64,000 bases of DNA from Streptomyces ambofaciens ATCC 23877 (GCF_001267885.1 NZ_CP012382.1:2095001-2159000); one strand, 5' to 3'; shown: positions 9,941 to 21,806, counted from the stretch's first letter. The notes: generated by a model from the sequence alone, not told the origin. Translations and numbers: made by a program.

Positions 9941-10366
9941 TCAGGTTCCCGGGCTCACCACGATCCGGCCCTGTTTCACCTCGACCGGAAGCTCGACGAG
10001 CGCGACGGTCGCCGGGGCGTGCAGCACCTCGCCGGACCGGGCGTCGAACTCGCTGCCGTGGCAGGGACAGACGAGCTTCGCCCCCTCCAGCTTCTTGATG
10101 GGGCACCCCGCGTGCGTGCAGACCGTGCTGAACGCCTTCAGGGCGCCGTCCTCTCCCCGGCTGACGACCACGTTCTCGTCCCGGTAGAGCTTGGCCTCTC
10201 CCCCGGCGACCGCCCCCTCCGCGCCGAGATCGACGGGCGCGGTCGGCCTGGCGGGCGCCGCGCCGTCGTCGCCCGGCGAGCAGGCGGCGAGACCGAGTCC
10301 GGCGACGGGGGTGGCGGCCGCCGAGCGCAGGACGGTACGGCGGCTCGGGAGGGGACGGCCGGGCAT
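9941..10366 (-). CDS. Rieske [2Fe-2S] protein, Tat-exported lipoprotein
   Basis: A 141-aa exported Rieske protein. The N-terminus has a twin arginine (SRRTVL, residues 8-13), a hydrophobic stretch and a lipobox LAAC with Cys29, so it is likely folded in the cytoplasm, exported by Tat and anchored as a lipoprotein. Cluster ligands are Cys83 and His85 (CTHAGC) and Cys100 and His103 (CPCHGS); Cys88 and Cys102 can form the usual disulfide. The ATG at 10366 is chosen over an upstream start at 10450 because it sits directly before the Tat signal and has a GGAG upstream. It is not the QcrA subunit, which has transmembrane helices. The redox partner is unknown. It is divergent from the LacI gene across a palindromic operator. 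Confidence 0.9.
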   Translation of the reverse strand: MPGRPLPSRRTVLRSAAATPVAGLGLAACSPGDDGAAPARPTAPVDLGAEGAVAGGEAKLYRDENVVVSRGEDGALKAFSTVCTHAGCPIKKLEGAKLVCPCHGSEFDARSGEVLHAPATVALVELPVEVKQGRIVVSPGT

Positions 10367-10465
10367 GGGAGGTCTCCACAGGTCGGGGGATGTGCAGGCC
10401 GACGATATCGGGCACCGGGTTTGTGCCCGCCGGGTGGGTCGCCAGGACATGCGAGGGATGGACTA

Positions 10466-10499
10466 GCCGCGTAAACGCTTGCGCAAGCGTTTACGCGGC
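10466..10499. promoter_or_regulatory. Perfect 34-bp palindrome, probable LacI-family operator
   Basis: GCCGCGTAAACGCTTGC (10466-10482) is followed immediately by its exact reverse complement (10483-10499). The core AAACGCTTGCGCAAGCGTTT has the central CG and flanking AAACG typical of LacI-family sites. It lies 63 bp upstream of the LacI-type gene and about 100 bp upstream of the divergent Rieske gene, so it could control both. Autoregulation is inferred. Confidence 0.8.
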
Positions 10500-10561
10500 C
10501 ATGGCCGATGGGATACGGTCCCCAGCGACGCGCCGGGAGGAACACGGAGAGGAACCCGCCG

Positions 10562-11635
10562 ATGGCGACCATGGCCGACGTCGCGCGGAGCGCCGGGGTC
10601 TCCGTGGCGACCGTCTCGCACGTGCTCAACGACACCCGTCCGGTGCGGCCGCACACCCGCCAGGCGGTCCTGGACGCCATCGAGGAGCTCGGCTACACGC
10701 CCAACACCCTCGCCCGCTCCCTGGTCACCTCCCGCACCCGCTCCATCGGGCTCGCCGTGTCGGCGATCAGCAACCCGTACTTCACGGAGATCCTCCAGGG
10801 CGTCGAGGCCGCCGCGCTGGAGCACGGTTACAGCCTCCTCATCGCCGACCCGCACGACGACCCGGTGCACGAGCGCAAGGTCGTCCAGCTGCTGCACGAG
10901 CGGCGCGTGGACGGCATGATCGTCGCGCCCTCCGCCGACCCGCGCGACCTCGTCGCCTACCTGGGCCGCCACCGCGTGCCCACCGTGTTCCTCGACCGGG
11001 TCGTCGGCACTCCCGAGGGGGACGGCACAGCGCTCTTCGACCAGGTCTGCGCGGAGAGTGCCGAGCCCACGACCCGGCTGGTCACCCATCTCGCCGGGCT
11101 CGGCCACCGTCGGATCGGCCTGGTCGCGGGCCGCCCGGGGCTCAGTACCACGCGCGAGCGGATCACCGGTTACCGGCACGGCCTCGCCGCCGCCGGGCTG
11201 CCCCACGACGAACGGCTCCTGGTCCACGGCGACTCCGAGGCGGCCGGCGGCGAACGGGCCACGGCGGCCCTGCTGTCCCTGGCGGTACCGCCCACCGCCC
11301 TGGTCACCGCCAACAACGCGATGACCATCGGCGCGCTGCGCACCCTGCGGGAGCGCGGCCTGACCGTCCCCGGCGACCTCGCCCTGTGCTGTTTCGACGA
11401 CTTCGCCTGGGCGGACCTCTTCTCCCCCCGGCTCACCGCCGTGGCGCAGCCCAGCAGGGAGCTCGGCGCGCAGGCCGTCCGGTTGCTCCTGGAGCGCCTC
11501 GCCGCACCGGACCGGCCCGCGCGGACCGTCCGGCTGCCCTGCGCCTTCGTCCACCGCACCTCGTGCGGGTGTCCCGAGCGGTCCGGACACACCGCGCAGT
11601 CCCCTACCGAGGCCCACGAAAGGAACCCGCAGTGA
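10562..11635 (+). CDS. LacI-family transcriptional regulator
   Basis: A 357-aa LacI/GalR-type repressor. The N-terminal HTH is exemplary: MATMADVARSAGVSVATVSH, then the hinge helix (TPNTLARSLVTSR). The periplasmic-binding-protein-like ligand domain covers about 60-340 (SIGLAVSAISNPYFTEIL; GHRRIGLVAGRPG; CFDDFAWADLFSPRLT). The ATG at 10562 fits the family N-terminus; longer readings add a non-conserved tail. Its stop codon overlaps the GTG of the downstream sugar kinase (GTGA), so the pair is co-translated and the effector is probably a sugar or sugar phosphate handled by that kinase. The 34-bp palindrome upstream is its likely operator. The C-terminus is slightly long and holds a CGCP segment. 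Confidence 0.93.
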   Translation: MATMADVARSAGVSVATVSHVLNDTRPVRPHTRQAVLDAIEELGYTPNTLARSLVTSRTRSIGLAVSAISNPYFTEILQGVEAAALEHGYSLLIADPHDDPVHERKVVQLLHERRVDGMIVAPSADPRDLVAYLGRHRVPTVFLDRVVGTPEGDGTALFDQVCAESAEPTTRLVTHLAGLGHRRIGLVAGRPGLSTTRERITGYRHGLAAAGLPHDERLLVHGDSEAAGGERATAALLSLAVPPTALVTANNAMTIGALRTLRERGLTVPGDLALCCFDDFAWADLFSPRLTAVAQPSRELGAQAVRLLLERLAAPDRPARTVRLPCAFVHRTSCGCPERSGHTAQSPTEAHERNPQ

Positions 11636-12540
11636 TCGTCGTCGCCGGTGAGGCACTGATCGACCTGGTACCGCAGGGCGCGGGCGCCCTCGCCGCGCTG
11701 CGGCCGGCGCTCGGCGGCGGGCCGTACAACACGGCCGTCGCGCTGGGCCGCCTCGGCTCCACCACCGCCTTCTGCTCCCGGGTGTCGTACGACGCCTTCG
11801 GCGAGGCGCTGCTGGACCGGCTGCGTGAGACCGGCGTGGACGTCTCACCGGTGCAGCGCGGCCCCGAGCCGACGACACTCGCCGTGGCCTCGGTGGACAC
11901 GGACGGTTCGGCCGCGTACTCCTTCTACGTCCAGGGGTCGGCCGACCGGCTGTTCACCAAGCCCGGCGCGCTGCCGGACGGCACGCGCGCGGTGTCGTTC
12001 GGCACCTGTTCGCTGGTCCTGGAGCCCGGGGCGAGCGCGTACGAGGAGCTGATGCGCGAGACGGCCGAGCGGGGCGTGTTCACGGCGCTGGACCCGAACA
12101 TCCGGGCCGGTCTGATCCCCGACCCCGAGGCCTACCGGGCCCGGTTCCGCAGCTGGCTGCCGTGGGTGTCACTGCTGAAGCTGTCCGCCGAGGACGCCGA
12201 GTGGCTCGGTGGCACCCCTCGGGAGTGGCTGGCCGCGGGCCCGGCCGCGGTCGTGGTGACCCGGGGCGGTGCGGGGCTGACGGTCTTCACCCGTGACGGA
12301 GGTGAGCACGCGGTGCCGGGTGAGCGGGTCGAGGTGGTGGACACGATCGGCGCCGGCGACACCGTGAACGCGGCGCTGCTGCACGGCCTCGCGGCCCGGG
12401 ACGCCCTCGACGGCGACGCCGTGGCCACGCTGGGGGCTGACGGCTGGACCGAGTTGCTGGGCTTCGCCGCCCGTGCGGCGGCGGTCACCTGCTCGCGGGC
12501 GGGCGCCGAGCCGCCGTACGCCCACGAAGTGGCCCTCTGA
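11632..12540 (+). CDS. PfkB-family carbohydrate kinase (fructokinase-like)
   Basis: A 302-aa ribokinase-fold sugar kinase starting at the GTG at 11632, which overlaps the LacI stop codon; an SD (AAGGAA) lies 8-9 nt upstream. Family marks are the N-terminal GEALIDLVP, the sugar-binding GGGPYNTAVALGRLG, FCSRVSYDAFG, and the C-terminal PfkB signature DTIGAGDTVNAALLHG near 240-255, whose Asp is the catalytic base. It resembles bacterial fructokinases more than 2-keto-3-deoxygluconate kinases, but substrate cannot be assigned from sequence. No sugar transporter sits beside it. Control by the co-transcribed LacI regulator is likely. Confidence 0.9.
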   Translation: MIVVAGEALIDLVPQGAGALAALRPALGGGPYNTAVALGRLGSTTAFCSRVSYDAFGEALLDRLRETGVDVSPVQRGPEPTTLAVASVDTDGSAAYSFYVQGSADRLFTKPGALPDGTRAVSFGTCSLVLEPGASAYEELMRETAERGVFTALDPNIRAGLIPDPEAYRARFRSWLPWVSLLKLSAEDAEWLGGTPREWLAAGPAAVVVTRGGAGLTVFTRDGGEHAVPGERVEVVDTIGAGDTVNAALLHGLAARDALDGDAVATLGADGWTELLGFAARAAAVTCSRAGAEPPYAHEVAL

Positions 12541-12596
12541 CGACGGGGTCGTGACGGGTCGGGTTCGGCGGGCCGGGGCCGGGACAGCGGTCCGGG

Positions 12597-13460
12597 TCAG
12601 CCCGTCGGCCGTACCGCCCGCAGGGCGCCGGGGCGGCGGCCGTTGAGCCGGTCCAGGGCGGCGGCCGTGGTGTCGTCCGCGGGCAGGTGCACGACGATCC
12701 GCTGGCCCTCCTCGGGGAGCGCCAGCGTCTCGTGCAGCAACCGCAGCGGCCCGGCCTCCGGGTGCTCGACGTGCTGCGTCCCGACCCGCCGGGGTGCCAC
12801 GGCCAGGTCGGCGAACCGGTCGGTGAACGGGGCCCCCACCGTCACGGTCAGCTCGTCGGCCAGCTCGGCGACGGACGGGTCCCGCAGCGGGGCCTCGTGC
12901 CGGAGCTGGGCGACCAGGTCGTCGGCCATGCGGTCCCAGTCCGGGTAGGCGGCACGGGCGCGCTCGTCGGTGAACAGGTACCGGAGCAGGTTGGGGCGTT
13001 CCTCGTCGAGCAGTCCGATCGGGCCGACCAGCCGTGCGTATCCGCCAGTGTGGGCGAGAACGTCGCCGATCCAGTTGAGCACCACGGCGGGGGTGGGCTC
13101 CAGACGGTCCAGCACCGCCCGCACGGTGGGTCGCGCGGTCCGGCCGAGCGGTGGGGCCGCGGCACACAGCAGCGGGTCGCCGCCCTCGGCCTCCTTGGTC
13201 AGCCGGCGCAGCAGCATCCGGTCCCGCAGCGACAGCTGGAGGGCGTCGGCGAGGGCGCCGAGGACCTGGGCGGACGGGTTGCGGTCGCGTCCCTGTTCCA
13301 GCCGGGTGAGGTACTCGACACTGACGCCGGCGAGCGTGGCCAGTTCGGCGCGGCGCAGGCCGGGGGTGCGGCGGCGGGGGCCGACCGGCAACCCCACCTC
13401 GACCGGGGTGACGGACTCGCGCCAGGTCCGCAGGAACGTGCCCAACTCGTTGTCGCTCAC
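12597..13460 (-). CDS. XRE regulator with MmyB-like ligand domain
   Basis: A 287-aa regulator common in actinobacteria. The N-terminal XRE HTH is at about 5-80 (GLRRAELATLAGVSVEYLTRLEQGRDRNPS). The C-terminal domain (about 105-275) is MmyB-like, a PAS-related fold; marks are NWIGDVLAHTGGYARL, LLRYLFTDERARAAYPDW and HPEAGPLRLLHETL. Members often control a divergent oxidoreductase or stress gene. Here the divergent neighbour is the YceI gene at 13562, only about 100 bp away. The start is GTG at 13460; no SD is visible, so leaderless translation is possible. Confidence 0.92.
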   Translation of the reverse strand: MSDNELGTFLRTWRESVTPVEVGLPVGPRRRTPGLRRAELATLAGVSVEYLTRLEQGRDRNPSAQVLGALADALQLSLRDRMLLRRLTKEAEGGDPLLCAAAPPLGRTARPTVRAVLDRLEPTPAVVLNWIGDVLAHTGGYARLVGPIGLLDEERPNLLRYLFTDERARAAYPDWDRMADDLVAQLRHEAPLRDPSVAELADELTVTVGAPFTDRFADLAVAPRRVGTQHVEHPEAGPLRLLHETLALPEEGQRIVVHLPADDTTAAALDRLNGRRPGALRAVRPTG

Positions 13461-13561
13461 GTCTGGAACGTACCAAGGTGCGCGGGCGGAAGGGTGGCCC
13501 TGCGACTACCACGCTCGGGCCGGTCTCCCTGCCTGGGCGCGACGCGCCCAGGGTGGAGGGC

Positions 13562-14149
13562 ATGACGAATGACACCACCGCCACCGCAAGCGCCACCGCG
13601 ACCACCGACGCCGTCGCCGCTCCCCTGCCCGTCACCCCTGGTCAGTGGGAGATGGACCCGTTCCACTCCGCCGTGAACTTCACCATCCGCCACCTCGGCA
13701 TCGCCAAGGTGCGGGGGCGTTTCACCGGGGTGCGGGCCGAACTGTTCGTGGGCGAGCGGGTCGAGGACGTCCGGGTGTCCGCGACGGTCGACCTGGCCAC
13801 CATCGACACCGGGAACGCCGACCGGGACGCGCACGTGCGCGCCTCCGACCTGCTCGACGTGGAGAAGCGGCCGACGATGACCTACCGCTCGACCCGGGTG
13901 TCGGGCGAGGGCGAGGACTGGACCATGGAGGGCGAGCTGACCATCGGCGACGTGACCCGTCCGGTGACGTTCGCCGTGGAGTTCGGCGGGCTGGGAGCCA
14001 TGCCCGGCGGCGACGGACGGCACGCCGGGTTCGAGGCGACGGGCGAGATCCGGCGCAGCGAGTTCGGCCTGGACTTCGCTCCCGGACTGCTCGGAGAGGT
14101 GGTGAAGATCCAGCTCGACATGCAGTTCGTGGAGCCGGCGGGTGCCTGA
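13562..14149 (+). CDS. YceI family lipid-binding-type protein
   Basis: A 195-aa YceI/polyisoprenoid-binding-like beta-barrel. YceI proteins bind isoprenoid or other long lipids; the role in Streptomyces is unknown. Marks are WEMDPFHSAVNFTIRHLGIAK (about 31-50), VRGRFTGVRAEL, the ASDLLDVEKRPTMTYRSTRV segment and the C-terminal IRRSEFGLDFAPGLLGEVVKI. There is no signal peptide: residues 1-27 are Thr/Ala-rich and polar, so it is likely cytoplasmic. The ATG at 13562 follows GGAGGG closely. It is divergent from the MmyB-type XRE gene, which may regulate it. Confidence 0.92.
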   Translation: MTNDTTATASATATTDAVAAPLPVTPGQWEMDPFHSAVNFTIRHLGIAKVRGRFTGVRAELFVGERVEDVRVSATVDLATIDTGNADRDAHVRASDLLDVEKRPTMTYRSTRVSGEGEDWTMEGELTIGDVTRPVTFAVEFGGLGAMPGGDGRHAGFEATGEIRRSEFGLDFAPGLLGEVVKIQLDMQFVEPAGA

Positions 14150-14166
14150 GCGAGAGCCGAGCGAAC

Positions 14167-14210
14167 GACGCGCCGGGCCCCGCGGAATCGTCCGCGGGAC
14201 CCGGCGCGTC
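14167..14210. terminator. Bidirectional terminator between YceI and uvrA genes
   Basis: 20-bp arms at 14167-14186 and 14191-14210 with a 4-nt loop (ATCG) and one mismatch that can wobble-pair on one strand. It lies between the convergent stops of the YceI gene (14149) and uvrA (14272). Confidence 0.8.
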
Positions 14211-14271
14211 GCTGTGCCGGCGGGCCGGGCCGCGACCAGGGTGCACTTCGCTCACCCGGAGCGGCCCAGGC

Positions 14272-17310
<3,039 letters not shown>

Positions 17311-17532
17311 GCCGGTCCGCACCTTTCTTGAGAGAAGTGACAGGGGCGGGGCCCCCGTCCTTCTCAGACTAGGGGGAGCCACTGACAACGCCGGTCGATT
17401 CACCAGTCGTCAACAAACCCCGACTGTCCAGCATGCCCGACGCCGCTTCCGACCATATAGCACGTGCATTCGATTAGCGGACGTCGTCCGTCACCTTCAC
17501 CCGAAGGTGTGGCGCGGTCTAGGGTCAGCACC

Positions 17533-18219
17533 ATGATTGATCACGCGCATGACCTGGCGTCTGTACGTGACGCTACCGAGCGGCTGCTCATCGCGGTCGG
17601 GAAACTGGACAACGCGTCCGTGACGGAGTCGTCACGGCTGCCGGGCTGGACCCGCGGCCATGTCCTCGCCCACCTCGCCAGGAACGCGGACGCCCTCGTG
17701 AACGTCTTCGAAGGACGCCCCATGTACGCCTCCGCCGAGGCCCGGGACGCCGACATCGAGCGGGACGCCCCCCGCCCCCTCGACGTCCAGCTCGCCGACG
17801 TGCGCGAGAGCGGGGCCCGGTTCCAGGCGGCGGGGGCCGTGCCCGCCGACTGGTCGCGCACCGTGGCGTTGCGCAACGGGGTCACCGACTCGGCCTCCCG
17901 GGTCCCGTTCCGGCGGTGGGTCGAGGTGGAGCTGCACCACGTGGACCTGGGCATCGGGTACGAGCTGGAGGATCTTCCGGCGGAGTTCACCGAGCGGGAG
18001 ACCGCGTTCCTCGCCACCCGGTTCGCCGGGCACCCGGACGTACCGCCCACCCGGCTCACGGACGGCACGCGCGCGTGGAGCACGGGCCGGGAGGCGAGCG
18101 CTCCGGAGGTGACCGTCACCGGTCCCCCGGCCGACCTGCTCGGCTGGCTGGCCGGACGTCGCGAGGGGGCCGTGCTGACGGTGGAGGGGGGCCCGCTGCC
18201 GTCACTGCCTCCCCTGTGA
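17533..18219 (+). CDS. Maleylpyruvate isomerase family (MDMPI/DinB-like) protein
   Basis: A 228-aa protein with the mycothiol-dependent maleylpyruvate isomerase N-terminal fold (DinB-like four-helix bundle). Metal-ligand-type histidines are in GWTRGHVLAHLARNADAL (about 38-55) and VEVELHHVDLGIGY (about 136-150). A short C-terminal domain has GPPADLLGWLAGRREGAVL. Such proteins use mycothiol, the actinobacterial thiol; the substrate is unknown and most are not true maleylpyruvate isomerases. The ATG at 17533 fits the family. It is divergent from uvrA. The inter-start region 17311-17532 holds both promoters, and I found no convincing SOS box there. Confidence 0.88.
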   Translation: MIDHAHDLASVRDATERLLIAVGKLDNASVTESSRLPGWTRGHVLAHLARNADALVNVFEGRPMYASAEARDADIERDAPRPLDVQLADVRESGARFQAAGAVPADWSRTVALRNGVTDSASRVPFRRWVEVELHHVDLGIGYELEDLPAEFTERETAFLATRFAGHPDVPPTRLTDGTRAWSTGREASAPEVTVTGPPADLLGWLAGRREGAVLTVEGGPLPSLPPL

Positions 18220-18224
18220 CGCCC

Positions 18225-18250
18225 GGGAGGCGGTCTTCGGGCCGCCTCCC
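18225..18250 (+). terminator. Short hairpin after the MDMPI-type gene
   Basis: GGGAGGCGG (18225-18233) pairs with CCGCCTCCC (18242-18250), with two more inner pairs possible around a TTC-type loop. It lies just past the stop at 18219 and ahead of the next gene at 18269. Confidence 0.55.
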
Positions 18251-18268
18251 GACGCTAGGCTGGCCGTC

Positions 18269-18925
18269 ATGACGTACAGCGGAGAGGTGAGGGTCGGCGG
18301 CCCCGCCGACGTGCACGAGCTCAAGGACCTGATGATCACCAAGGTCGCGGTCGGCCCGATGAACAACAACGCCTATCTGCTGCGCTGCCGGGCCACCGAC
18401 GAGCAGCTGCTGATCGACGCGGCCAATGACGCGCACACGCTGCTGGGGTCGATCGGTGACGACGGCATCGCGTCCGTCGTCACCACGCACCGGCACGCGG
18501 ACCACTGGCAGGCGCTGGCCGAGGTCGTCGCGGCCACCGGCGCCCGCACCCACGCCGGCTGTCATGACGCGGACGGCATCCCCGTGCCGACCGACGTCCT
18601 GGTCGACGACGGCGACACGATCCGGGTGGGGCAGGTGGAGCTCACCGCGCGCCACCTCGTCGGACACACACCGGGCTCCATCGCCCTGGTGTACGACGAC
18701 CCGCACGGGCACCCCCATGTGTTCACGGGAGACTGCCTCTTCCCGGGCGGTGTGGGCAACACCCACAAGGACGCGAAGGCGTTCGCGAGCCTGATCCACG
18801 ACGTGGAGACCAAGATCTTCGACGCGCTCCCGGACGAGACCTGGGTCTACCCCGGCCACGGCAACGACACCTCCCTCGGCGCGGAACGGCCCCACCTGCC
18901 GGAGTGGCACGCACGCGGCTGGTGA
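18269..18925 (+). CDS. MBL-fold metallo-hydrolase (glyoxalase II-like)
   Basis: A 218-aa metallo-beta-lactamase-fold hydrolase. The metal-binding motif is THRHADHW (HxHxDH), with HLVGHTPGS, FTGDCLFPGGVG and YPGHGNDTS supplying further ligands: the layout of glyoxalase II and persulfide dioxygenase-like enzymes. The N-terminus has a conserved VGPMNNNAYLLR segment, seen in actinobacterial homologues that may act on mycothiol thioesters; that link is inference. The ATG at 18269 is the only sensible start although no clear SD is seen. It is probably expressed from its own promoter after the hairpin at 18225-18250. Confidence 0.9.
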   Translation: MTYSGEVRVGGPADVHELKDLMITKVAVGPMNNNAYLLRCRATDEQLLIDAANDAHTLLGSIGDDGIASVVTTHRHADHWQALAEVVAATGARTHAGCHDADGIPVPTDVLVDDGDTIRVGQVELTARHLVGHTPGSIALVYDDPHGHPHVFTGDCLFPGGVGNTHKDAKAFASLIHDVETKIFDALPDETWVYPGHGNDTSLGAERPHLPEWHARGW

Positions 18926-19019
18926 ACGCCGCGCGCCCCGCGTGCCGCGCGCCCGCACCGATGGGACGGTGCGCGCCGCCGGTTCGCCCGGCACCGTCTC
19001 CGGGCGGCGGCCCGGTGTC

Positions 19020-19493
19020 TCAGGTCCGGGCCCGCCCCTCCCCGGCCAGCGCCGCGATCCGCTCCACGCCGAACAGGTAACCCTGGACACCGCACCCCGC
19101 GATCACCCCGTCGGCACGCTGCGAGACGTAGGAGTGGTGCCGGAACGACTCGCGCTGGTGGATGTTGGAGATGTGGACCTCCACCACCGGCAGGCCGTCA
19201 CAGGTGTTGAGCGCATCCAGGATCGCGACGGACGTGTGCGAGTAGGCGGCGGGGTTGATCACGATCCCGCAGTGGTTCGTCCGGGCCTCGTGGATCCAGT
19301 CGACCAGTTCGCCCTCGTGGTTGGACTGCCGGAAGTCCACCGTCCCGCCGTGCGCCGCCGCCGCCTTCACGCACAGGGCCTCGATGTCGGCAAGGGTGTC
19401 GGAGCCGTAGATCTCCGGCTGACGCTGACCCAGCAGGTTCAGGTTGGGGCCGTTGAGAATCATGATCGGGGCGTTGGCCAGGGTGCGGGGCAC
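19020..19493 (-). CDS. aroQ: Type II 3-dehydroquinate dehydratase
   Basis: AroQ (157 aa) catalyses the third step of the shikimate pathway, 3-dehydroquinate to 3-dehydroshikimate, as a dodecamer. Signature elements are all present: [22 protein letters not shown] with the catalytic Tyr, [49 protein letters not shown] with the catalytic His, and GVQGY. It starts at the GTG at 19493 after a strong SD (GGAGGAACC). It may be one of more than one AroQ gene in the genome, since it is not next to other aro genes. It is convergent with the MBL gene and divergent from the S66 peptidase. Confidence 0.96.
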   Translation of the reverse strand: MPRTLANAPIMILNGPNLNLLGQRQPEIYGSDTLADIEALCVKAAAAHGGTVDFRQSNHEGELVDWIHEARTNHCGIVINPAAYSHTSVAILDALNTCDGLPVVEVHISNIHQRESFRHHSYVSQRADGVIAGCGVQGYLFGVERIAALAGEGRART

Positions 19494-19597
19494 GGTTCCT
19501 CCGGTCCGTTCGGGGTGCTGCGGCCCTTGCGCGACCGCTGCTCGGTCCCCGGTTTATCACGGTGCACCGGCGGCCCGGCCGCCCGTACCCTCCGTGC

Positions 19598-20644
19598 ATG
19601 GTGCCGATCACTTACCCGCCCAAGCCCTCGTCCGGCGACCGCGTCGCGGTGATATCCCCCGCCTCCGGGCTGCCGGGACTCTTCCCGCGCCCCTACGAGT
19701 TGGGGCTGGAGCGGCTGCGCGAGGAGTACGGGCTGAAGCCGGTCGAGTACCCGTCCACCCGGACGATGGGTGCGAAGCCCGCCGAGCGGGCCGCCGACGT
19801 CCACGCCGCCTTCGCCGACCCTGAGATCAAGGCCGTGATCGCGTCGATCGGCGGCGACGACCAGATCACCGTGCTGCCGCACCTGGACCGGGAACTGATC
19901 CGGGCCAACCCCAAGCCGTTCTTCGGCACGAGCGACAACACGAACCTCCTCGCCTACCTGCGCAACACGGGCATCGTCGGGTACCACGGCGCGAGCGTCA
20001 TGGTCGAGCTGGGACGTCCCGGAGCCATGCACCCGCAGACCGCCGCGTCACTGCGCGCGGCACTGTTCACCTCGGGCCCCTACGAGCTGCGGCCCGCCGC
20101 ACGCTGGAACGACGTCGACCGCGACTGGGCCGACCCGGCGACCTTCGACGAGGAGCCCGGGTCACGGCCCGGGTCGGGCTGGTCCTGGGTGAACGCCGAG
20201 CGGGTGACCGAGGGACGCAGCTGGGGCGGCTGCCTGGAGATCCTCGGCTGGCTGCTGATGGCCGACCGGGAGATCGCGCGCGACCCGGCGGAGTACGACG
20301 GTGGCGTGCTGCTGCTGGAGACCTCCGAGGAGATGCCGAGCGCCGCGGAGGTCTTCCGGACCCTGCGCAACATGGGCGAGCGCGGGTTGCTCCGCCGCTT
20401 CGCCGCTCTGTTGATGGCCCGTCCCAAGACGTGGTCCTTCGAACGCCCCCACAGCCCCGAGGAGGGCGCCCGGTACGCGGCGGAGCAGCGCGAGGCGGTC
20501 CTGCGGGCCATGCGCGCCTACGCGCCCGATGCCACGATCGTCTTCGACGTGGACTTCGGCCACACCGACCCGCAACTGGTCCTCCCGTACGGCGGGACCG
20601 TACGGGTCGACGGGCCCGCCCGGCGCATCACCGTCACCTACTGA
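19598..20644 (+). CDS. S66 family peptidase (LD-carboxypeptidase/MccF-like)
   Basis: A 348-aa serine peptidase of family S66, which includes LD-carboxypeptidases that trim murein tetrapeptides and MccF enzymes that detoxify microcin C-type compounds. Conserved segments are RVAVISPASGLPGLFP at the N-terminus, AVIASIGGDDQITVLPHLD, and FGTSDNTNLLAYLRNTG, where the Ser is the nucleophile; the Glu and His of the triad fit LLLETSEE and FDVDFGHTDPQLVLPYGG. No signal peptide is seen, so it acts in the cytoplasm, favouring an MccF-like or turnover role. The ATG at 19598 matches the conserved ITYPPKPSSGDRVAV start. It is divergent from aroQ. Confidence 0.9.
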   Translation: MVPITYPPKPSSGDRVAVISPASGLPGLFPRPYELGLERLREEYGLKPVEYPSTRTMGAKPAERAADVHAAFADPEIKAVIASIGGDDQITVLPHLDRELIRANPKPFFGTSDNTNLLAYLRNTGIVGYHGASVMVELGRPGAMHPQTAASLRAALFTSGPYELRPAARWNDVDRDWADPATFDEEPGSRPGSGWSWVNAERVTEGRSWGGCLEILGWLLMADREIARDPAEYDGGVLLLETSEEMPSAAEVFRTLRNMGERGLLRRFAALLMARPKTWSFERPHSPEEGARYAAEQREAVLRAMRAYAPDATIVFDVDFGHTDPQLVLPYGGTVRVDGPARRITVTY

Positions 20645-20658
20645 ACCACCGCCGCTCT

Positions 20659-20691
<33 letters not shown>

Positions 20692-20705
20692 CAGGCTCCG
20701 CACGT

Positions 20706-21806
20706 CTAGGGGTTGATCGCGAGTTCCAGATACGCCGCGAACAGCACCAGGTGGACGCCTCCCTGCAGGGGCGTCGCACGGCCCGGCACGACGGTCAGCG
20801 AGGCCACCACGACGGTCAGGGCGAGCAGCACCATGTGGGTGGGTCCCAGGCCCAGTACGAGCGGTCCGGAGAGCCACACGGACGCGAGGGCGACCGCCGG
20901 GATGGTCAGGCCGATGCTGGCCATCGCCGAGCCGAGGGCCAGGTTCAGGCTGGTCTGCACCCGGTCGCGGCGTGCGGACCGCACCGCGGCGATGGTCTCG
21001 GGGAGCAGTACCAGCAGGGCGATGATGACGCCGACGACGGCGTGGTGCAGTCCCGCGGCCGCCACGCCCTCCTCGATGGTGGGCGAGACCCCCTTCGCCA
21101 GACCGACCACGCCGATCAGGGCCAGGCCCAGCAGCCCCAGGCTGAGCAGCGCCGTACGGGCGGACGGGGCGTGGGCGTGCTCCTCGAAGGTGATCACCTC
21201 GCCCTGCCGGGTGATCGGCAGGAAGTAGTCACGGTGCCGCACCGTGAGGGTCGCGATGAACAGGCCGTAGAGGATCAGCGAGGAGATCGCGGCGAACGTC
21301 AGCTGCACGGTGGAGAACTCCGGGCCGGGCGCGCTGGTGGTGAACGTGGGCAGCACCAGGCTGAGTGTGGCCAGGGTCGCGACCGTCGCGAGGGCGGCGC
21401 CGGTGCCCTCCGGGTTGAACACCGCGATCCCGTGGCGCAGTGAGGCGACCAGGAGGCTGAGACCGACCACGCCGTTACAGGTGATCATGACGGCCGCGAA
21501 GACCGTGTCCCTGGCCAGGGTCGCGCCCTTGTCGCCGCCGTCCGCCATGAGGGTCACGATCAGCGCGACCTCGATGACCGTGACGGCGACCGCGAGGACC
21601 AGGGACCCGAAGGGTTCTCCCACCCGGTGGGCGACCACCTCCGCGTGGTGCACGGCGGCCAGCACGGCCGCCGCGAGCACGATCGTCAGGAGCGCCACGA
21701 TCCCGCCGGGCAGATCCCGGCCCCAGGTGAAGGCCAGCAGCAGGACCGCCGCCACGGGAGTGACGGTCGTCCACTGTGCGAGGAGATCCCTGGGACGACT
21801 GACCAT
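20706..21806 (-). CDS. chaA: Calcium:proton antiporter, ChaA-like
   Basis: An integral membrane cation/H+ exchanger of the CaCA superfamily, 366 aa from the ATG at 21806 (a 15-residue longer form from 21851 is possible; neither has a clear SD). About ten to eleven hydrophobic helices are visible. The two CaCA alpha-repeat regions carry the expected acidic residues: PFGSLVLAVAVTVIEVALI in the first half and VLLPETIAAVRSARRDRVQT with LNLALGSAMASIGLTIP in the second. A hydrophilic loop near 190-220 (RHRDYFLPITRQG...EEHAHAPS) splits the halves. It likely exports Ca2+ or other cations. It follows the TerC gene on the same strand after about 200 bp and may belong to the same cation-stress theme. 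Confidence 0.93.
   Translation of the reverse strand: MVSRPRDLLAQWTTVTPVAAVLLLAFTWGRDLPGGIVALLTIVLAAAVLAAVHHAEVVAHRVGEPFGSLVLAVAVTVIEVALIVTLMADGGDKGATLARDTVFAAVMITCNGVVGLSLLVASLRHGIAVFNPEGTGAALATVATLATLSLVLPTFTTSAPGPEFSTVQLTFAAISSLILYGLFIATLTVRHRDYFLPITRQGEVITFEEHAHAPSARTALLSLGLLGLALIGVVGLAKGVSPTIEEGVAAAGLHHAVVGVIIALLVLLPETIAAVRSARRDRVQTSLNLALGSAMASIGLTIPAVALASVWLSGPLVLGLGPTHMVLLALTVVVASLTVVPGRATPLQGGVHLVLFAAYLELAINP

Noticed and set aside
17311..17532. LexA/SOS box upstream of uvrA
   Set aside because: I looked for a GAAC-type dyad in the divergent region and found none that I would defend.
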